From JAEUMD01 sp036768475 (GTDB lineage Bacteria; Pseudomonadota; Alphaproteobacteria; Rhizobiales; Hyphomicrobiaceae), in the NCBI GenBank assembly GCA_036768475.1, contig DAIPMW010000006.1:103224-167223 (forward strand): a stretch of 64,000 nucleotides of DNA. The letters are read 5' to 3'. Shown in pieces: positions 33,636-41,792 of this stretch; the first letter of the stretch is position 1, and each line of letters opens with the position of its first letter. The position numbers were made by a program, and so were the translations under genes. A model generated the notes under the pieces. It worked only from the letters and a program-made list of their open reading frames with translations, made no database searches and was not told where the DNA came from.

Positions 33636-34649
33636 TCAGCCCTTGACCCGCATCTTCAGGTCTTCGACCAGTTTCTTGAACGTATTGTACTGGTCGATCA
33701 TGAACTGCTTGCCGTCCGCAGGACTCATCAGTTTGATGACCGAGCCGCGCGCCTTCATCTGCTTGAGGAAATCCTCATCTGCGGTCGCCTTTTTCAACCA
33801 ATCGGTCCAGACTTCCTCGACTTCCTTTGGTGTACCCTTTGGGGCTGCGATGCCCGACCAGCTGACCAGCTTGTGCAGGTTGGGCTTGCCGAGATCTGCA
33901 GCGGTTGGTGCATCGAATCCTTCGACTGGTTCCTTTGTCGTGACCATCAGTGGGCGAAGCTGCTTATTTGCCACGAAGGGAGCCAGCGCGGAGGAGTTGG
34001 TGCAGATGAAGGTGGCGGTGCCCGACAGAACGGCAGTCGCGGCCCCGCCGCCGCCCTTCAGCGGAATATGGATCAGATCCTCTACCGGATTCTCCACCCC
34101 GAATTCGCGCACGGCCATGGCGCCGGCAATATGAAGGAGCGAACCGACGCCCGAGGAACTGTAGCTGATCGTTTTAGGATGCGCCTTGATGCGGGTGGCG
34201 AGATCCTCCATCGACTTGATGTCGGAATCGGCTTTCACCGCGCACGCAACCGGGTTGATTTCGAACACGCCGAAGTATTCGAAATCGTCGAGCGAGTAGG
34301 GCAGCGTCTCTTTGAGCGCGGGGTTTACGGTATGCGTGCCAACGCGCGAGATCATCACGGTGTAGCCGTCGGGGTCGGCGTTCTTGACCGACGCAGCGCC
34401 CGTGGCGCCGCCGGCACCGGCGCGGTTTACGGCCAGAACGGGCTGCGGAGCATACTTTGACAAGGTAGTGGTCAACGTCCGTCCGGCGATATCAGTGGCG
34501 CCGCCTGGGCCATAAGCGATGACTACCGTGACGGGCCTCTCAGGATATTTCGCTAGGGCACTCGTGGCGGTGAGTCCCGACGCGGCAAGCGCCAGCAGAG
34601 CAGCACCGACAACAGCGGCAGGTGAAGCGTGTCGGACGTATTTGTGCAT
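33636..34649 (-). CDS. TTT-family (TctC) periplasmic binding protein (second set)
   Basis: The start MHKYVRHASPAAVVGAALLA at 34649 has GGAGGA 6 nt upstream. A signal peptide ends about at TSALA, then the Bug/TctC domain begins KYPERPVTVVIAYGPGGATD and shows the ligand-loop segment AGGATGAASVKNADPDGYTV. This binding protein captures a carboxylic acid. It follows the GntR gene by 41 nt and is the first gene of the transporter set, so the operon is gntR-tctC-tctB-tctA. Confidence 0.87.
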   Translation of the reverse strand: MHKYVRHASPAAVVGAALLALAASGLTATSALAKYPERPVTVVIAYGPGGATDIAGRTLTTTLSKYAPQPVLAVNRAGAGGATGAASVKNADPDGYTVMISRVGTHTVNPALKETLPYSLDDFEYFGVFEINPVACAVKADSDIKSMEDLATRIKAHPKTISYSSSGVGSLLHIAGAMAVREFGVENPVEDLIHIPLKGGGGAATAVLSGTATFICTNSSALAPFVANKQLRPLMVTTKEPVEGFDAPTAADLGKPNLHKLVSWSGIAAPKGTPKEVEEVWTDWLKKATADEDFLKQMKARGSVIKLMSPADGKQFMIDQYNTFKKLVEDLKMRVKG

Positions 34650-34690
34650 TTGATTTCCTCCATTTTCGTGCACGCGCGTGGTGCGGCGGT

Positions 34691-35428
34691 TTATTCCGCC
34701 TTTTTGTTGGGTGACAGATCCATCTCAATTCTCACCACGTCGCTTCGGTACTGCGCGTCTGCGACATAGATGAGCTTGCCCTTCTTGTCGGCGATTGATC
34801 TGCGAACACGGGCAATCGGATTGGCAAGCGGTATGTCGAGATGTTTGGCTGTTTCGGCATCGGCCACATCGATACCAATCGACTGGAGCACCTTGCCGAT
34901 GCCAATGCCTTTCATTTTTGAAAGAATAGGGATGACGGTCTTGTTGCGGAATTGCCGGGGCGCGCGCATGTAGACCTCAGCGGCCAGGTAGAATTCGATG
35001 ACGCAGAACGGTTCGTCGCCGAGGTAATGCACGCGTTTAACGTACTTGAAGGCCCCGTCTGCCCGGCCTTCGTACTCGCGGACCTTCGGCATCCGGTCGG
35101 ACGCTTCCACGAGCATTGCGCGCACGTCGAGCCTGTCGAGCATTCCAACCAGAGATGCCCAGTCCGTCGGAAGCTTGAGCCAGTGCAGGTCGCGCGGATC
35201 GTTCTGGATGACGGTGCCGACGCCTTGTCGGCGCAGCACCAGTCCCTCTGCTTCAAGCAGTCCGACGGCCTGCCGCATGGTCTGGTTGGCGACACCGAAC
35301 CGGTCGGCCAGTTGAGAGATCGAGGGAAGCATTGCGCCCACTGGCCAAGTTCCCGCCTCGATTTCGTGGCGGAGCGAGGAAGCGATCTGCGTGTAAAGCG
35401 GAATCGCGCGGCGCTTCAGGTTCGGCAC
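34691..35428 (-). CDS. GntR/HutC-family regulator of the second TTT operon and divergent acid genes
   Basis: The 245-residue protein has a GntR winged helix (about 10-75; QLADRFGVANQTMRQAVGLL) and a UTRA domain (about 95-240). It starts at GTG, with AGGA about 9 nt upstream. It is divergent from the enolase-superfamily gene, and overlapping inverted repeats occupy the gap. It probably senses the imported acid or a product of it. Confidence 0.85.
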   Translation of the reverse strand: MPNLKRRAIPLYTQIASSLRHEIEAGTWPVGAMLPSISQLADRFGVANQTMRQAVGLLEAEGLVLRRQGVGTVIQNDPRDLHWLKLPTDWASLVGMLDRLDVRAMLVEASDRMPKVREYEGRADGAFKYVKRVHYLGDEPFCVIEFYLAAEVYMRAPRQFRNKTVIPILSKMKGIGIGKVLQSIGIDVADAETAKHLDIPLANPIARVRRSIADKKGKLIYVADAQYRSDVVRIEMDLSPNKKAE

Positions 35429-35468
35429 GATGAAGGTCCTTGCCCTGCTTGCTCTTCCAACATAAGGT

Positions 35469-35500
35469 CATACATAAGACTGTATGTCTAGTCCTACATA
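35469..35500. promoter_or_regulatory. Probable GntR operator: two overlapping inverted repeats
   Basis: CATAC-N8-GTATG (35469-35486) overlaps TATGT-N8-ACATA (35483-35500). The hexamer CATAAG also occurs at 35461 and 35473. The cluster lies between the divergent gntR and enolase-superfamily genes, suiting control of both. Confidence 0.5.
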
Positions 35501-35590
35501 ATTCCGCGCAGGCGGTGCCGATCGACTGGCGCAGATGCCGATGAATTCAGGTGCCGATGAATGTTGCGGTGCCACAAGTCGCGAACGGGG

Positions 35591-36793
35591 ATGTTTGACA
35601 TGGAGGACAGCGCCGCAATCGCACGCATCGATGCGTTTGTCTTTCGTTTTCCCAACGAACGTCCTGTGGCGACGTCCTTCGGCATCATGCGCGACCGCCC
35701 CGCCGTTTTCGTTCGGCTGGAATCGCAAGATGGCGCATTCGGCTGGGGTGAGATCTTCGCCAATTGGCCGGCAGCAGGCGCTGAGCACCGCGCCAACCTG
35801 CTCATGCACGATATCGCGGACCTGGTTCTGGGCCATTCCTTCGCTGCGCCCGCAGAACTCCTGCCCAGGCTTGAACGTGAAACGCGCATCCGCGCCATAC
35901 AGTGTGGTGAGCAGGGTCCCTTCCGTCAGGTTGCGGCCGGTCTCGATATCGCCTTGTGGGATCTGTTCGCCCGCCGCGCAGGTGTGCCGCTGTACCGTTT
36001 CATAAACGCGACGGCCATCTCAAGTGTGCCGGCCTACGCCAGCGGTATTGGCATCAACAGTGCGCGTGATGCAATCGCTGATGCGCGCAAGGCCGGGCAC
36101 CACATGTTCAAGGTCAAGGTTGGCTTTGAACGGGACGTCGACGCGAACGCTCTGCGTGTATTGGTCAGCTCGCTCGGTGCCCACGAGCGCCTTGCCGCCG
36201 ACGCCAACCAAGCTTGGGAAATCGACGGTGCGCTTGCCTTCCTCGGTTCAATGAGTGACGTGCGGCTCGCATGGCTTGAAGAACCCATGCCCGTCGATGC
36301 CCCGGAGAGCGATTGGTCGCGGCTGGCTGATGCTTCACATATACCGCTTGCTGGCGGCGAGAATATTGCCGGTCTGGACGCATTCGACGCTGCGATTGCT
36401 GCGGGTCACCTGGCCGTACTGCAGCCCGACGTCGCCAAGTGGGGCGGCCTGACGGGCTGTGGGCTGGTGGCCAGACGCGCCGTGGCGGCAGGGCGCACCT
36501 ATTGTCCGCACTTTCTGGGCGGAGGCATCGGACTGCTGGCGTCGGCGCATCTGCTGGCCGCGGTCGGTGGTGATGGCGTTCTTGAGGTGGATATCAACGA
36601 CAATCCCCTGCGCGATGCGTTGGCCGATCCGCAAGGCTCACTGCGTTCCGGGCACTGGCACCTCAATGAGCGTCCCGGGCTTGGAATAGATGTGCTGCCG
36701 CCCGATTTGGAGCGGTTCAAGACGCTGAGTTTGACGAGGCACGCGCACGCTCACCACCCAAGAGCGGCAATGATGGATGTGGTCACGGGTTAA
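35591..36793 (+). CDS. Enolase-superfamily enzyme, mandelate racemase subgroup
   Basis: The 400-residue protein has the capping domain (1-130) and a TIM barrel with the mandelate-racemase catalytic set: Lys174-x-Lys176 (FKVKVGF), metal ligands Asp204 (ADANQAW), Glu230 (WLEEPMP) and Glu257 (GGENI), and the Asp280-His307 dyad (QPDVAKWGG and CPHFLGGGIG). These abstract a proton next to a carboxylate, giving racemisation or dehydration of a hydroxy or substituted acid. The ATG at 35591 follows GGGG; an ATG at 35600 is possible. It is the first gene of the operon that encodes the succinate-dehydrogenase-like and fumarase-like enzymes, so it may set the stereochemistry of their substrate. Confidence 0.85.
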   Translation: MFDMEDSAAIARIDAFVFRFPNERPVATSFGIMRDRPAVFVRLESQDGAFGWGEIFANWPAAGAEHRANLLMHDIADLVLGHSFAAPAELLPRLERETRIRAIQCGEQGPFRQVAAGLDIALWDLFARRAGVPLYRFINATAISSVPAYASGIGINSARDAIADARKAGHHMFKVKVGFERDVDANALRVLVSSLGAHERLAADANQAWEIDGALAFLGSMSDVRLAWLEEPMPVDAPESDWSRLADASHIPLAGGENIAGLDAFDAAIAAGHLAVLQPDVAKWGGLTGCGLVARRAVAAGRTYCPHFLGGGIGLLASAHLLAAVGGDGVLEVDINDNPLRDALADPQGSLRSGHWHLNERPGLGIDVLPPDLERFKTLSLTRHAHAHHPRAAMMDVVTG

Positions 36794-36795
36794 GA

Positions 36796-36951
36796 ATGAA
36801 GCTGTCATCTAAACAGCCCGAAGAGGAGGCCATGTTGAACGGTGAACTGAGCGTGGCGTGTGGCAGTTTCGGAGGCGTCCTCTCGGCGCTGGCCATCGGA
36901 GCCACCGGGCACACGCCACGCTATGGACTGACCAGAAAGAAGGAAGACTGA
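36796..36951 (+). CDS. Possible small protein just before the iron-sulfur subunit gene
   Basis: A 51-codon frame (from ATG 36796) or 39-codon frame (from ATG 36832, after GAGGAGG) fills the gap exactly and ends 1 nt before the next start. The longer form reads MKLSSKQPEEEAMLNGELSV, then a Gly/Ala-rich hydrophobic stretch (VACGSFGGVLSALAIGATGH) and a basic end. It could be a small membrane peptide that assists the complex. There is no family match that I know. Confidence 0.35.
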   Translation: MKLSSKQPEEEAMLNGELSVACGSFGGVLSALAIGATGHTPRYGLTRKKED

Positions 36952-36952
36952 C

Positions 36953-37690
36953 GTGAGCCAGTGCGTGAATGCAAATCTCACGGTCGAGGTCTGGCGCGGA
37001 ACCGCTGCAGGGGGAGCATTTACGACCTACGTCGTGCCGGAGCAGGCGAGCCAGACGGTTCTTGACGTCGTGACATGGATTCAGCAGAACGCCGAGCCGG
37101 CCCTGACATATCGTTTCGCCTGCCGCGTCGGCATGTGCGGCTCGTGCGCCATGATGGTCAACGGCACGCCGCGATGGACCTGCCGCACGCATGTGCGCAA
37201 GGTCGCCAAGGCAAACACATTGCGCATTGAGCCCCTGCGCAATCTGCCGGTCATCAAGGATCTCGCCGCCGATATGACCACGTTCTTCAATAAGTGGACG
37301 CAGGCCGAGGGCGTCTTTCATCCCTCTGCCACGCGGGCCGATCCTGTGGCAGCAATTTCGCCAGACGATCCAAAGCGCGTGAGCGCTAATGCCGCGATCG
37401 AGTGCATCAACTGCGCCATCTGTTATGCTGCCTGCGACACGGTTAGCGCCAATCCCGCCTATCTCGGCCCCGCCGCCCTCAACCGGGCCTGGACCCTGCA
37501 GAACGACATCCGCGACAGTGCTTTTGCCGCGCGGATCGGCGCGGTGGCTTCCGATGCGGGCTGCTTCAACTGTCATTCGCATCAAAGCTGCATGACGCAC
37601 TGTCCCAACGGCCTCAATCCGACGGCGTCGATTGCCGGCCTCAAGCAGATGGCGGTGCGTCGCGCATTCAAGGGAGGTGAGTGGCGATGA
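36953..37690 (+). CDS. Succinate dehydrogenase/fumarate reductase-like iron-sulfur subunit
   Basis: The 245-residue protein has a plant-ferredoxin N-domain with the [2Fe-2S] cysteines CRVGMCGSCAMMVNGTPRWTC (quoted here as CRVGMCGSC and a later WTC), and a C-domain with CINCAICYAAC ([4Fe-4S]) and CFNCHSHQSCMTHCPNG (the [3Fe-4S]/second cluster). It starts at GTG with GAAGGA upstream. It would carry electrons from the flavoprotein to quinone. The gene order B-C-D-A differs from normal sdhCDAB, so this is a specialised second complex, not the housekeeping enzyme. Its stop overlaps the next start (ATGA). Confidence 0.88.
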   Translation: MSQCVNANLTVEVWRGTAAGGAFTTYVVPEQASQTVLDVVTWIQQNAEPALTYRFACRVGMCGSCAMMVNGTPRWTCRTHVRKVAKANTLRIEPLRNLPVIKDLAADMTTFFNKWTQAEGVFHPSATRADPVAAISPDDPKRVSANAAIECINCAICYAACDTVSANPAYLGPAALNRAWTLQNDIRDSAFAARIGAVASDAGCFNCHSHQSCMTHCPNGLNPTASIAGLKQMAVRRAFKGGEWR

Positions 37691-38016
37691 TCGGCACGCG
37701 TCTTTATCTCTTGCAGCGGTTGAGCGCGCTCGTCATGGCGCCACTCGTCCTGGGCCACCTGGCGGTCATGATCTACGCCGTGCAGAACGGCTTGAGCGCC
37801 GGCGAAATTCTCGAACGTACGCGCGGCAGCCTATGGTGGGGCGCGTTCTACGGCCTCTTCGTTGCCGCCGTCTCTGTTCACGCTGCAATTGGTTTGCGGG
37901 TCGTGACCAACGAGACCTTGAAAATTCCGCCTGCCTGGCTGACCCCGCTGATGTGGGCTGTCGGCCTTATGCTGGCGCTCTCGGGCGCACGCGCCGTTTT
38001 CGCCGTCGTCTCTTGA
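37687..38016 (+). CDS. Succinate-dehydrogenase-like membrane anchor subunit 1
   Basis: The 109-residue hydrophobic protein has three membrane helices (about 12-32, 50-70, 86-107). His24 (VLGHLAV) and His65 (VSVHAAIG) sit inside helices and could bind heme b. It overlaps the upstream iron-sulfur gene by ATGA and shares one base with the next start (TGATG). With its partner it anchors the dehydrogenase and forms the quinone site. Confidence 0.75.
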   Translation: MIGTRLYLLQRLSALVMAPLVLGHLAVMIYAVQNGLSAGEILERTRGSLWWGAFYGLFVAAVSVHAAIGLRVVTNETLKIPPAWLTPLMWAVGLMLALSGARAVFAVVS

Positions 38017-38384
38017 TGGAGTTTATTCAATCGCATGAGGCATCCCGTATGAGACATGGCGCCGAACCCTTGCGCCTCGCCGCGCGCATCCATCGCCTTT
38101 CGGGTGTGGCGCTGGCGCTTTTCCTACCTGTCCATTTCTATGTTCTGGGAATGGCTCTGCACAGCGCCGAGCGGCTGGACGGCTTCCTGACCTGGTCCAA
38201 CGCGCCATTGGTAAAGCTTGCCGAAGGTGGGTTGGTTCTCCTGTTGTCAATCCATCTGTTCGGCGGTCTCCGTGTTATGGCGCTCGAACTGCTGCCGTGG
38301 TCACCGCGTCAGAAAACATTCGCGGCATCTGCGGCGGCCCTGTCCGTTCTGATCTCGCTCGGCTTTCTTCTCAACGCAGTGTGA
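38016..38384 (+). CDS. Succinate-dehydrogenase-like membrane anchor subunit 2
   Basis: The 122-residue protein has the SdhC-type motif RIHRLSGVALALFLPVHFYV (His26, Ser29, His40) and three helices (about 28-47, 70-91, 103-121), with a further His80. Ser/Arg in the RxHRxSG motif line the quinone pocket in known complexes. The ATG at 38016 reuses the last base of the upstream stop; an ATG at 38049 would shorten it. It precedes the flavoprotein by 4 nt. Confidence 0.75.
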   Translation: MEFIQSHEASRMRHGAEPLRLAARIHRLSGVALALFLPVHFYVLGMALHSAERLDGFLTWSNAPLVKLAEGGLVLLLSIHLFGGLRVMALELLPWSPRQKTFAASAAALSVLISLGFLLNAV

Positions 38385-38388
38385 CACG

Positions 38389-40152
38389 ATGCTGGAACGT
38401 TATGACACCGACATACTGATTTTGGGCTCCGGGGGCGCTGGTCTGTTTGCAGCTCTGCACGCGCAGAAGTCGCGGCCCGATCTCAAGGTGACGATTGCGG
38501 TCAAGGGTCTGCTTGGCAAATGCGGTTGCACACGCATGGTGCAGGGTGGATACAACGTTGCGCTCGGCCGCGGCGATTCCGTGGAACGCCACTTCATGGA
38601 CACGATCATCGGGGGCAAGTGGCTGCCGCACCAGGAGATGGCCTGGAAGCTTTGTGAAATCGCCGTCGAGCGTGTGCGCGAGCTGGAAAATGAAGTCGGC
38701 TGCTTCTTCGACCGCATGCCTGATGGCACGCTTCATCAAAAGGCGTTTGCGGGTCAGACTTTCGATCGCACCGTACACAAGGGCGATCTTACTGGCATCG
38801 AGATCATTTCGCGTCTCATGGAGCAGGTTTTGGCGCGGCCCGTGGAGCGCATGGAAGAGCATCGCGCCATTGCGCTCATAAAGTCCAGATCGGGTGATGC
38901 TCTTGCCGGCGTCTTGTTTATCGACATGCGCGCCGGCGTTTTCCGGTTCGTGCGCGCCAAGACTGTGCTGCTCGGCACCGGTGGCGGGCCGACCATGTAC
39001 CGTTACCACACGCCGTCGGGTGACAAGTCGATGGACGGGCTTGCCATGGTGCTGCGCATCGGACTGCCCTTGCGCGACATGGAGATGGTGCAGTTTCACC
39101 CGACGGGTCTGCTCGGGGGCGCCCGGACCCGCATGACGGGAACCGTGCTGGAGGAAGGGCTGCGCGGTGCGGGCGGTTATCTGCTCGATGGCAACGGACG
39201 CCGCTTCATGTTCGATTACGACGAGGCCGGCGAGCGCGCCACGCGGGACATCGTATCGCGAGCCATCTACGACGAAATGCGCAAGGGCAATACGACGCCT
39301 AACGGCGGCGTCTATATCGCCATGAGTCACCTGGGTCCCGACAATGTCCGCGAGCGCTTCACCGGTATGGTCAAGCGTTGCGCCGACTGCGGCTTCGACC
39401 TCGCCGGCGGCCGCGTCGAAGTGGTGCCGACGGCGCATTATCTGATGGGCGGACTTATTTGCGATCCCGATACACGCACCGAGCTGCCGGGCCTCTATGT
39501 CGCTGGCGAGGATGCGGGAGGTGCGCACGGCTCCAATCGTTTGGGCGGCAACGGCGTCGCCAACTCCACGGTCTATGGCGGTGTTGCCGGTGATGTCATG
39601 GCCATCGATGCCACGCGCATCGACCAGGACGGTCTGGGCATTCTGCGCGAGCCCGACGAGACGGCGATAGCCGAGGCGGTGGCCGCCGCGCGCCGACCTT
39701 TCACGAGTCGCTCCGGCAATGTTCATGACCTGCGCTATCGTCTGATGGACATGATGTGGGACGACGTTGGTGTCATGCGCACTGCCGATGGTCTCAGGCG
39801 CGGTATCGAGCGGCTAAAGGAGTTCAAGCGCGAACTCCTGGAAACCGGTCTTGCCGATAATGATATGAAGTTCAACATCACCTGGCACGACTGGCTCAAC
39901 CTGCAGAGCCTGATCGAGATGTCCGAGGTCATCGCCACTGCCGCACTGTGGCGGGAAAACTCCCGCGGCGCGCACTACCGGGAAGACTTCCCCGACAGTG
40001 GCGACCTGGACACTTCGTACTTCACAGTCGTCAGGCGCAGTCGCGAAGAAGGTCTCGATGTCAGTCGCGATCCTGTTGTCTTCTCGATCGTCAAGCCTGG
40101 CGAAACACTGTTGAAGGACGAACCTGAAACCCTTGTCGCGATTGCACGCTGA
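38389..40152 (+). CDS. Succinate dehydrogenase/fumarate reductase-like flavoprotein, non-canonical FAD site
   Basis: The 587-residue protein has the FAD dinucleotide fold ILGSGGAGLFAALHA and the active-site set of the family: MVQFHPTGL, EEGLRGAGGYLL (proton-relay Arg), TAHYLMGGL, and HGSNRLGGNGVANSTVYGG. Where housekeeping SdhA/FrdA have S-H-T before the QGG motif, with His carrying FAD covalently, this protein has G-C47-T-R-M-V-Q-G-G. The cofactor is therefore non-covalent or differently linked. It lies between the anchors and the fumarase-like genes. It should oxidise a succinate-like acid to a fumarate-like acid. Confidence 0.87.
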   Translation: MLERYDTDILILGSGGAGLFAALHAQKSRPDLKVTIAVKGLLGKCGCTRMVQGGYNVALGRGDSVERHFMDTIIGGKWLPHQEMAWKLCEIAVERVRELENEVGCFFDRMPDGTLHQKAFAGQTFDRTVHKGDLTGIEIISRLMEQVLARPVERMEEHRAIALIKSRSGDALAGVLFIDMRAGVFRFVRAKTVLLGTGGGPTMYRYHTPSGDKSMDGLAMVLRIGLPLRDMEMVQFHPTGLLGGARTRMTGTVLEEGLRGAGGYLLDGNGRRFMFDYDEAGERATRDIVSRAIYDEMRKGNTTPNGGVYIAMSHLGPDNVRERFTGMVKRCADCGFDLAGGRVEVVPTAHYLMGGLICDPDTRTELPGLYVAGEDAGGAHGSNRLGGNGVANSTVYGGVAGDVMAIDATRIDQDGLGILREPDETAIAEAVAAARRPFTSRSGNVHDLRYRLMDMMWDDVGVMRTADGLRRGIERLKEFKRELLETGLADNDMKFNITWHDWLNLQSLIEMSEVIATAALWRENSRGAHYREDFPDSGDLDTSYFTVVRRSREEGLDVSRDPVVFSIVKPGETLLKDEPETLVAIAR

Positions 40153-40162
40153 GGAGACCGCG

Positions 40163-41125
40163 ATGATTGCGATCGACGTCATAGAGAAGGCGGCGATGTC
40201 CTTGATGGAAAAGGCCGCCATTGAGATCCCCGAGGACTATCTGGACGGCCTCAAATGCGCCGCCTCGGCCGAGGAAGGCGACCTTTCTTCGTTTGTCCTG
40301 CAGGCCATGCTCGAGAATTACGAGGCGGCAAAGCAGGATCGCCGCGCGATGTGCGGTGATTCAGGCTGTCCGCGTTGGTTTGTGAAAATGGGCAACGAGG
40401 CGCGTATTGAGGGCGGCCCGGTCGCATTGGAGGCGGCGCTGCGCCGGGCCACCGCACGGGCGACGCAGAATATTCCCCTGCGCCCCAACCGCGTCCACCC
40501 GCTCTGGCGCACCGACCATGACAACAACGTTGGCATCAACGCGCCCGAGATCGAATTTGCGTTCGAGCCCGAAGGAACCTGGATCGATCTCGTCACCGTG
40601 CATAAAGGTGGTTTGTTCGGCACCGACTATCGGATGCTCTTTCCATCTGATGGCATCGAAGGGATCAAACGCTTCTATCTCGACAGCCTTGTCGCTTTCG
40701 GCAAGCGCGGGCTGGCCTGTCAGCCAGCCATCATCGGCATCGGTCTGGGCGGCTCGAAGGACACCTGCATGGTGCTTGGCAAGCGCGCGGCCTGCCTGCG
40801 CACCGTTGGCAATCGCAACCCTGACCCGAAAATCGCCGCGCTCGAAGAGGAGTTCAAGGAGCTGGGCAACTCGATCGGCATGGGCGCGATGGGCTTCGTC
40901 GGAAAATCGATGGTCGTCGACTGCCACATCGAGGTCGGATACTGCCACACCGGCGGAATGCAGATGAGCGTACATGCATTCTGCCTGGCCTCGCGGCGGG
41001 CCGTCGCGCGCATTCATGGCGACGGTCGTGTCGAATACCGCACGGATCCGCAGTGGTTCACCCCTTATCAGAGACGGGAGACGGTTGAATGGCCGATGGC
41101 CGAACCTTCAAGAAAGTCCGCCTGA
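40163..41125 (+). CDS. Fumarase class I/L-tartrate dehydratase-like alpha subunit
   Basis: The product starting MIAIDVIEKAAMSLMEKAAI has 320 residues and the oxygen-sensitive Fe-S hydratase N-domain: MCGDSGCPRWFVKMG, PLWRTDHDNNVG, IGLGGSKDTCMVLGKRA and CLRTVGNRNPDPK. The cysteines in these blocks bind a [4Fe-4S] cluster that activates the hydroxyl. GAGGAGA lies 6 nt before the ATG. It overlaps the beta subunit gene by 37 nt. With it, the enzyme would hydrate the fumarate-like product of the dehydrogenase; mesaconate or another substituted fumarate is possible. Confidence 0.87.
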   Translation: MIAIDVIEKAAMSLMEKAAIEIPEDYLDGLKCAASAEEGDLSSFVLQAMLENYEAAKQDRRAMCGDSGCPRWFVKMGNEARIEGGPVALEAALRRATARATQNIPLRPNRVHPLWRTDHDNNVGINAPEIEFAFEPEGTWIDLVTVHKGGLFGTDYRMLFPSDGIEGIKRFYLDSLVAFGKRGLACQPAIIGIGLGGSKDTCMVLGKRAACLRTVGNRNPDPKIAALEEEFKELGNSIGMGAMGFVGKSMVVDCHIEVGYCHTGGMQMSVHAFCLASRRAVARIHGDGRVEYRTDPQWFTPYQRRETVEWPMAEPSRKSA

Positions 41126-41766
41126 AAACCGAGCCCAGCCCTGCAGACCTAAGCGCGCTTGCACTGGGTGACGTGGTGTATCTCGACGGCACCGTTTACA
41201 CAGCGCGCGAAGGAGTCTACCGCCGCACGTGCGAGGAAGGTATTGCCATGCCACTCGACCTGCCGCGTGAAAGCGGTACCAATTTCCATTGCTCGCCGGC
41301 GGCCAGCATCGAAGGCGACGGCACCTTCAATTTGGGGGCGGTCACCGCCACAGCATCGTTCCGCTTCTCCAAGTGGATTGGCAGGTGGCTGGAGCTGTCC
41401 GGTGCAAAGCTCGTCATCGGAAAAGCCGGCATGAGTGCCGAGGACTACCGGACACACTTCGTACCCCATGGCACCATTTATCTGACCACCGTTGGATATG
41501 GCACGGGCGCGTTGCTGGGTCGCGGCGTCAAGCGCGTCAAGAATGTCTTCTGGCACGAGGAATTGGGACTCGCCCAGGCCATGTGGCTGATCGAGGTGGA
41601 GAGCTTCGGCCCCTTCATCGTCGAGAGCGACCTTGAGGGTAACAGCCTGTTCGAGCGCGAGAACGCCAGGATCTCAGCCAACCTCGAAAAGGTCTATGCG
41701 GGTACCCGCCCTGCGGTGCTGAAGCGCTTCGGCGAGACCGACGACCGCAGCGACGAATTGATCTGA
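41089..41766 (+). CDS. Fumarase class I/L-tartrate dehydratase-like beta subunit
   Basis: The 225-residue protein matches the swivelling C-terminal domain of class I fumarase: LALGDVVYLDGTVYTAREGV, the SPAASIEGDG region, LVIGKAGMSAEDYRTHF, and KRVKNVFWHEELGLAQAMW. The split subunits are like TtdB, whereas FumA/FumB are fused. The reading frame begins inside the alpha gene. It completes the hydratase. Confidence 0.85.
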   Translation: MADGRTFKKVRLKTEPSPADLSALALGDVVYLDGTVYTAREGVYRRTCEEGIAMPLDLPRESGTNFHCSPAASIEGDGTFNLGAVTATASFRFSKWIGRWLELSGAKLVIGKAGMSAEDYRTHFVPHGTIYLTTVGYGTGALLGRGVKRVKNVFWHEELGLAQAMWLIEVESFGPFIVESDLEGNSLFERENARISANLEKVYAGTRPAVLKRFGETDDRSDELI

Positions 41767-41792
41767 AAAACACCGATTGGGGCGATGCAGAC

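Noticed and set aside
38371..39726. Minus-strand open frame of 451 codons across the SDH-like flavoprotein
   Set aside because: Antisense to a clear flavoprotein; composition typical of a shadow frame, no start signal.
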